Shown in pieces: positions 60,629-64,000 of a stretch of 64,000 nucleotides of DNA. The position numbers and the translations under genes were made by a program. Every line of letters starts with the position of its first letter. The stretch's first letter is position 1. The notes beneath the pieces are model-generated. The model had not been told where the DNA came from, did not search any database, and saw only the letters and a program-made list of their open reading frames with translations. Origin of the DNA: Saccharum officinarum (taxonomy: Eukaryota > Streptophyta > Magnoliopsida > Poales > Poaceae); contig CM036179.1 in the NCBI GenBank assembly GCA_020631735.1, positions 28,821,063 to 28,885,062 on the forward strand. Reading direction: 5' to 3'.

Positions 60629-61140
60629 TTTTTTGAGGAAATCAGGACAGGTAAAAACCCCTACTGCACTCGATTTTATAAAAGGTATAAGTCTATCCAA
60701 GAGAGGAAAAACAACAAACTGTACAAAAGCTAAAAGAAAACTAGAAAGCAAGAAGCCAATCCTGAAGAAGAGGTTTCTTCGAGGACTTGCACCTAAGAAT
60801 AGTTAAAGAAAGCTCTTCATGAAGCAGCTGTTTCCAACGTCAAAGAGACAAAGTCTTTCCATCAAAGATGATCCCATTTCGCATAGACCAGATACACCAT
60901 GCAGCAACAACAATAATCCCCATGAAAATAGCTGGCACACCAAAAGAGTTTCTCGAGGAAGTCTCGAGAAGGGGGACAGTAAGATCCCAGTTTATATCGA
61001 CTAGGCGCCAGCACCACTCACTGAATGGACACTCAAAGAAAAGATGTTCTACAGTAGTGCATTTAGAAGTATAGAACTTATGGCATAATGTTTTGAATCT
61101 CTGCAGAGGGATACACATTAACCCCACCAAAGAAAAGGGA
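60629..61140 (-). pseudogene. LINE 3' fragment with zf-RVT domain
   Basis: The minus-strand frame 61130-60840 reads CHKFYTSKCTTVEHLFFECP, then FSEWCWRLV and AAWCIWSMRNGIIF. This is the zinc-binding reverse-transcriptase-associated (zf-RVT) domain that ends plant LINE polyproteins. A T-run at 60629-60636 (A-run on the minus strand) fits the 3' tail. The rest of the LINE is absent. Confidence 0.7.
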
Positions 61141-61707
61141 TATCACCTATATGACCCATGGGTACATAAAGGATACATCGATGTCTCAACATTTCCCAAG
61201 TTTGTCCAAGGACGCCCACGAATGGTTTGACCAATGGCCGAGGTACTAGCTTAATCTAGCTACCTCACGCCACACCTCATGCCAAATCCACGGGAAAGCT
61301 AGTCGCAATTCATAAAAATAATTTGAAAGTTTTCTGAAAATTTTGGCATATATTTGTATTATCTCCAAATTACACCACTGTGGCTCAATAAATTACACTG
61401 AAGAAATCATTGTAAATCTAGTAATAAGCTGGTGTATATATAGCTAGAAGACACTGCAAGTGCATGGAAAAAATTTAGTTGACAGAAGGGCCAAAACAAC
61501 TGAATGTCACCTAGATAGATCTTTTTATAATGGTATACTAGACAAATTTCTAAATTAAGGAAGTGTACCATGTATCTCTAATATCCCTATGCAAAATTTG
61601 CCTATAAAAAACGGTGGCCGAAGAAACCAAGAAAAGATGACATGGACAGTCACGATAGAGTATATAATATAATTAAATCTAACAAAGGCACAGAAGCTGC
61701 TAAAATT
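61141..61707. other. intergenic, downstream of the glycosyltransferase
   Basis: AT-rich, no gene seen; probably includes the 3'UTR. Confidence 0.4.
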
Positions 61708-63207
61708 TCATAGCCTGCAAGCCTTCCGTCTAAGGCTCCTCACATCCGCCAAGAATTGGGCAAAAGCTGCATGTGACGAGCCACCGGGCTCCATTGCTGC
61801 TGCTGCTTCTTTCGTGCGCGCCGCCACTCGGACCCTGAGCTGCCTCCCCTCCTCAGCCTCCATCACCAGCCTTACCTTGGCCTCTACGACCTCGGCCTTT
61901 ACAAAACCCGTTTGGCACCCCTCCATCTCCACCCCAACACCCATATCCTGGGTCATGAATACCTTGTTCATCTTCTGCTCCGCGTACGACGGCCAACACA
62001 ACATTGGGACCCCAGCCATGACGCCCTCCAACATGGAGTTCCACCCACAGTGGGTCACGAACGAACCAGTCGCAGGGTGCTGCAGAACCTCTACCTGGGG
62101 TGCCCACGACCTGACCACAAGGCCTCGGCCCCTTGTCCGCTCCAAGAATCCCTCTGGGAGGACAGCGTCGAGGTCCAGCTTAGGTTGTTGCCCCTGGAAC
62201 CTCTTGGGGTCATAGATACTGCTTGCCGGCCTGCGCACCACCCACAGGAATCGGTGCCCGGACTTGTCCAGCCCAGTGGCAATCTCCTTGAGCTGCTCCT
62301 GCGAGAATGCACCCATGCTCCCAAAGCAGAGGAACACAACGCTGCGCTCCGGCTGAGAGTCCAGCCATCTGAGGCACTCATGCCTCTCATCAGCTCGTGC
62401 ACGAGGATCCCGTGCGCTATTGCCGACTAAAGGCCCGACGCAGTAGATCGGAGGCAGCACCTTGCCCGGGACACACTGGGGATCACTGAGCGCCTGCAAC
62501 GCCCGGATTTCCAGTGATTGAAAAGTGTTCACCAGAACTCCCCCAGTGTCCATGCCGCGCCTAAAGATGCTCGCCATGGTGCTGCACAGCTCGTCCTCCG
62601 GGTGTTCCAGCAGCTCTGCGATCAGGTGAGATGCCGGCATGGGCGGAACGCCGAGGAACTCGAGGGGCGTGTCCCCGAGCTCCTTCAGACCCGTCTGGCG
62701 ACTGGCCAGAAGCGCGGGGATCTGGGTTAACACGGCCAGAGCTGACGCGCTGGACGGGGCAAACGTGTAGACGGGGACACCCAGCCTCGCGGCGACGTCG
62801 ATGGCGTCGGCGCAGAACATGTCGATGACCAGCGAGTGCAAGCGCTGCCGCGGGATGGAGCAGAGGAAGCTCTCGAGCTTCTCGTTGTACCGTCGCAGTG
62901 TCTTCAGCATGAAGAGTAACGGGTGCCGCTTGCCGGAGCCAGAGCCGGCGACGTCGTCAGGTGGTGGGACGTCCGGCGGGAGGACATGGAATGAGATGGA
63001 CGGATTGGCCGCGGCGACCCGCTTAAACTGGCCGGCGAACGGAGGGACAATCACCATGGTGACGTCGAAGCCGTGGTTGATGAAGACCTTGGCGAGCTCC
63101 GCCATCGGGATGACGTGGCCGGTGCCGGCGCTGGGGTACAGAATGACGGACTGCTTCATCTCTCTGTTATTCAGGTGGAACTGCCGGCGCGGCGTGCGGT
63201 TCGCCAT
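61708..63207 (-). CDS. UGT: UDP-glycosyltransferase (family 1), single exon, 499 aa
   Basis: This is a plant GT1 enzyme that transfers sugar from a UDP donor to small hydrophobic acceptors such as flavonoids and phenolics, in the cytosol. The N-terminal acceptor domain has PSAGTGHVIPM with the catalytic His31, and Asp129 in VIDMFCADA is the likely partner. The PSPG donor box spans residues 368-411, from WAPQVEVLQHP through HCGWNSMLEG to YAEQ; the final Gln411 is typical of UDP-glucose users. Overall it most resembles the UGT88 group from memory, but the acceptor cannot be predicted. The first ATG is at 63207, but Met17 (63159, MKQSVILYPSAG) is a better family start. No lesion is seen. Confidence 0.94.
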   Translation of the reverse strand: MANRTPRRQFHLNNREMKQSVILYPSAGTGHVIPMAELAKVFINHGFDVTMVIVPPFAGQFKRVAAANPSISFHVLPPDVPPPDDVAGSGSGKRHPLLFMLKTLRRYNEKLESFLCSIPRQRLHSLVIDMFCADAIDVAARLGVPVYTFAPSSASALAVLTQIPALLASRQTGLKELGDTPLEFLGVPPMPASHLIAELLEHPEDELCSTMASIFRRGMDTGGVLVNTFQSLEIRALQALSDPQCVPGKVLPPIYCVGPLVGNSARDPRARADERHECLRWLDSQPERSVVFLCFGSMGAFSQEQLKEIATGLDKSGHRFLWVVRRPASSIYDPKRFQGQQPKLDLDAVLPEGFLERTRGRGLVVRSWAPQVEVLQHPATGSFVTHCGWNSMLEGVMAGVPMLCWPSYAEQKMNKVFMTQDMGVGVEMEGCQTGFVKAEVVEAKVRLVMEAEEGRQLRVRVAARTKEAAAAMEPGGSSHAAFAQFLADVRSLRRKACRL

Positions 63208-63222
63208 GGCAGGCAGCGCGAC

Positions 63223-63227
63223 TTATA
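63223..63227 (-). promoter_or_regulatory. TATA box candidate for the glycosyltransferase
   Basis: Minus-strand AGATATAAGT lies only about 16 bases above the first ATG. A start site 25-35 bases below it would fall near 63195, beyond that ATG, favouring Met17 as the used start. Confidence 0.4.
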
Positions 63228-63259
63228 TCTCCGTGGAGCCTTCCCGGAGAAACAGTAGA

Positions 63260-64000
63260 CTTGTTAATTAGTTTTCTTGGTAGTGAAAGCGAGGGAACAT
63301 CCGTGGTGGGATTCGGGATAAGCCCTGTGTTACTGGCTTCCGATCTGAGTCACGACTCACGAGCGCAGGTTTGAACGTTCACCACACAAGTGCAAGCTGG
63401 GTGAGCTTGGGATCAGTCACCGTCGTTCCAGAAAATTCCATGCTTCTGTATGAAACTCTAACCCGGTCTAAATCTAAATACCAAATAACAAACTAAATTA
63501 TATATGCGACAATGAGAGTGGTTCAAAATTTCGGTAAAGAGGCAACTCAGGGGCGGCAACGTCGCCACCGCCGCAAAAGACCCCGGCGCAGCCTTCTCCC
63601 CGGCCGCCGCTGCCATCCTCCGGTGACTAGCAGCGACGGCCTTGGCACTCAAAAAGGTGTCCGGCCGCGGCCTCTCTCCCCCGCTTCCTCCAATCCTTCC
63701 TCTCCCGTGTCCTTGCTCCGTGGTAGATTGACTAGCTCGGATCCATTGCCCATGTTGTTAACGTGCGACGAACTCCTGGATCTGGCGCCATGGGGCTTGG
63801 ATCTGCATCGTGGTGGGCCTATCGGCATGGATTGGCGGCTCAGCGACTGTTGGTTCGTCGGCTGTGTGGACGGCAGCGGATGCGGCCTGTGGGTGGCCGC
63901 GCTACCGCCTCTGGTGTGCGGCTCTGCGATGACCGGCCCTGTGGCTAGCGTGGACTATGGTGGATGCAGCCTGAGCCGTGCTAGGCCGCGTGAGCCCCTC
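63260..64000. other. glycosyltransferase upstream region and GC-rich edge sequence
   Basis: No gene is supported. From about 63545 the sequence becomes GC-rich (CGGCCTTGGCACTC, GGCGGCTCAGCGACTG) with short frames on both strands, resembling the GC-rich interiors of transposons elsewhere in the window. It runs off the right edge. Confidence 0.4.

Noticed and set aside
61045..61058. CTACAGTAGTG as a possible right end of the 59690 CACTA element
   Set aside because: It lies within the coding sequence of the LINE zf-RVT domain, so the match is coincidental.

Overview
The window is nuclear DNA of a grass (Poaceae), probably panicoid; the species is inferred, not shown. The evidence is plant-type genes with GT-AG introns, GC-rich exons beside AT-rich spacers, beta-expansins with the grass-type domain pair, an L-type lectin receptor kinase, a plant family-1 glycosyltransferase, and grass-type transposons (CACTA, hAT, PIF/Harbinger-like, Stowaway, LTR, LINE). 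A run of 100 N at 46518-46617 marks a scaffold gap. I saw no tRNA, rRNA, CRISPR or bacterial feature.

Layout. (1) 1-9601, block A: a broken beta-expansin (E1, cut by the window edge), an intact beta-expansin (E2, 2625-3671) and about 5.3 kb of repeats. (2) 9602-20857: a solo-LTR-like element with TSD CCCTC, split by a complete but non-autonomous LTR retrotransposon (11911-19359, TSD CATGA). (3) 21527-22848: a second intact, more diverged beta-expansin (E3). (4) 23393-33377: a non-autonomous CACTA element (TSD TTA) carrying another CACTA element (23403-28923, TSD CCA) with TNP2 and Ulp1-like genes. (5) 33378-46517, block B: a near-copy of block A with expansin E5 (matching E1), tandem E6 and E7 (both matching E2, both frameshifted in exon 1) and the same repeats, ending at the gap. 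(6) 46618-55600: MITEs, a copia-LTR-like sequence and a recurring low-copy module. (7) 55660-57675: a single-exon L-type lectin receptor kinase. (8) 58-61.2 kb: transposon relics. (9) 61708-63207: an intact UDP-glycosyltransferase. All genes judged intact lie on the minus strand.

The main theme is a beta-expansin cluster of six copies that grew by segmental and tandem duplication and was repeatedly hit by transposons. Target-site duplications, and the empty site kept in block B, order the events: hAT insertion into the E1/E5 ancestor, then A/B duplication, then the solo-LTR parent entering A only, then the gag-PR element inside it; separately, the outer CACTA entered next to E5 and the inner CACTA landed ten bases inside it. 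Only E2 and E3 look able to make a full cell-wall-loosening expansin. The lectin kinase and the glycosyltransferase are separate single genes with no evident functional link to the cluster. I found no convincing new biological system; the most informative features are the nested insertions, the parallel exon 1 lesions and several conserved but unrecognised repeats and short ORFs.
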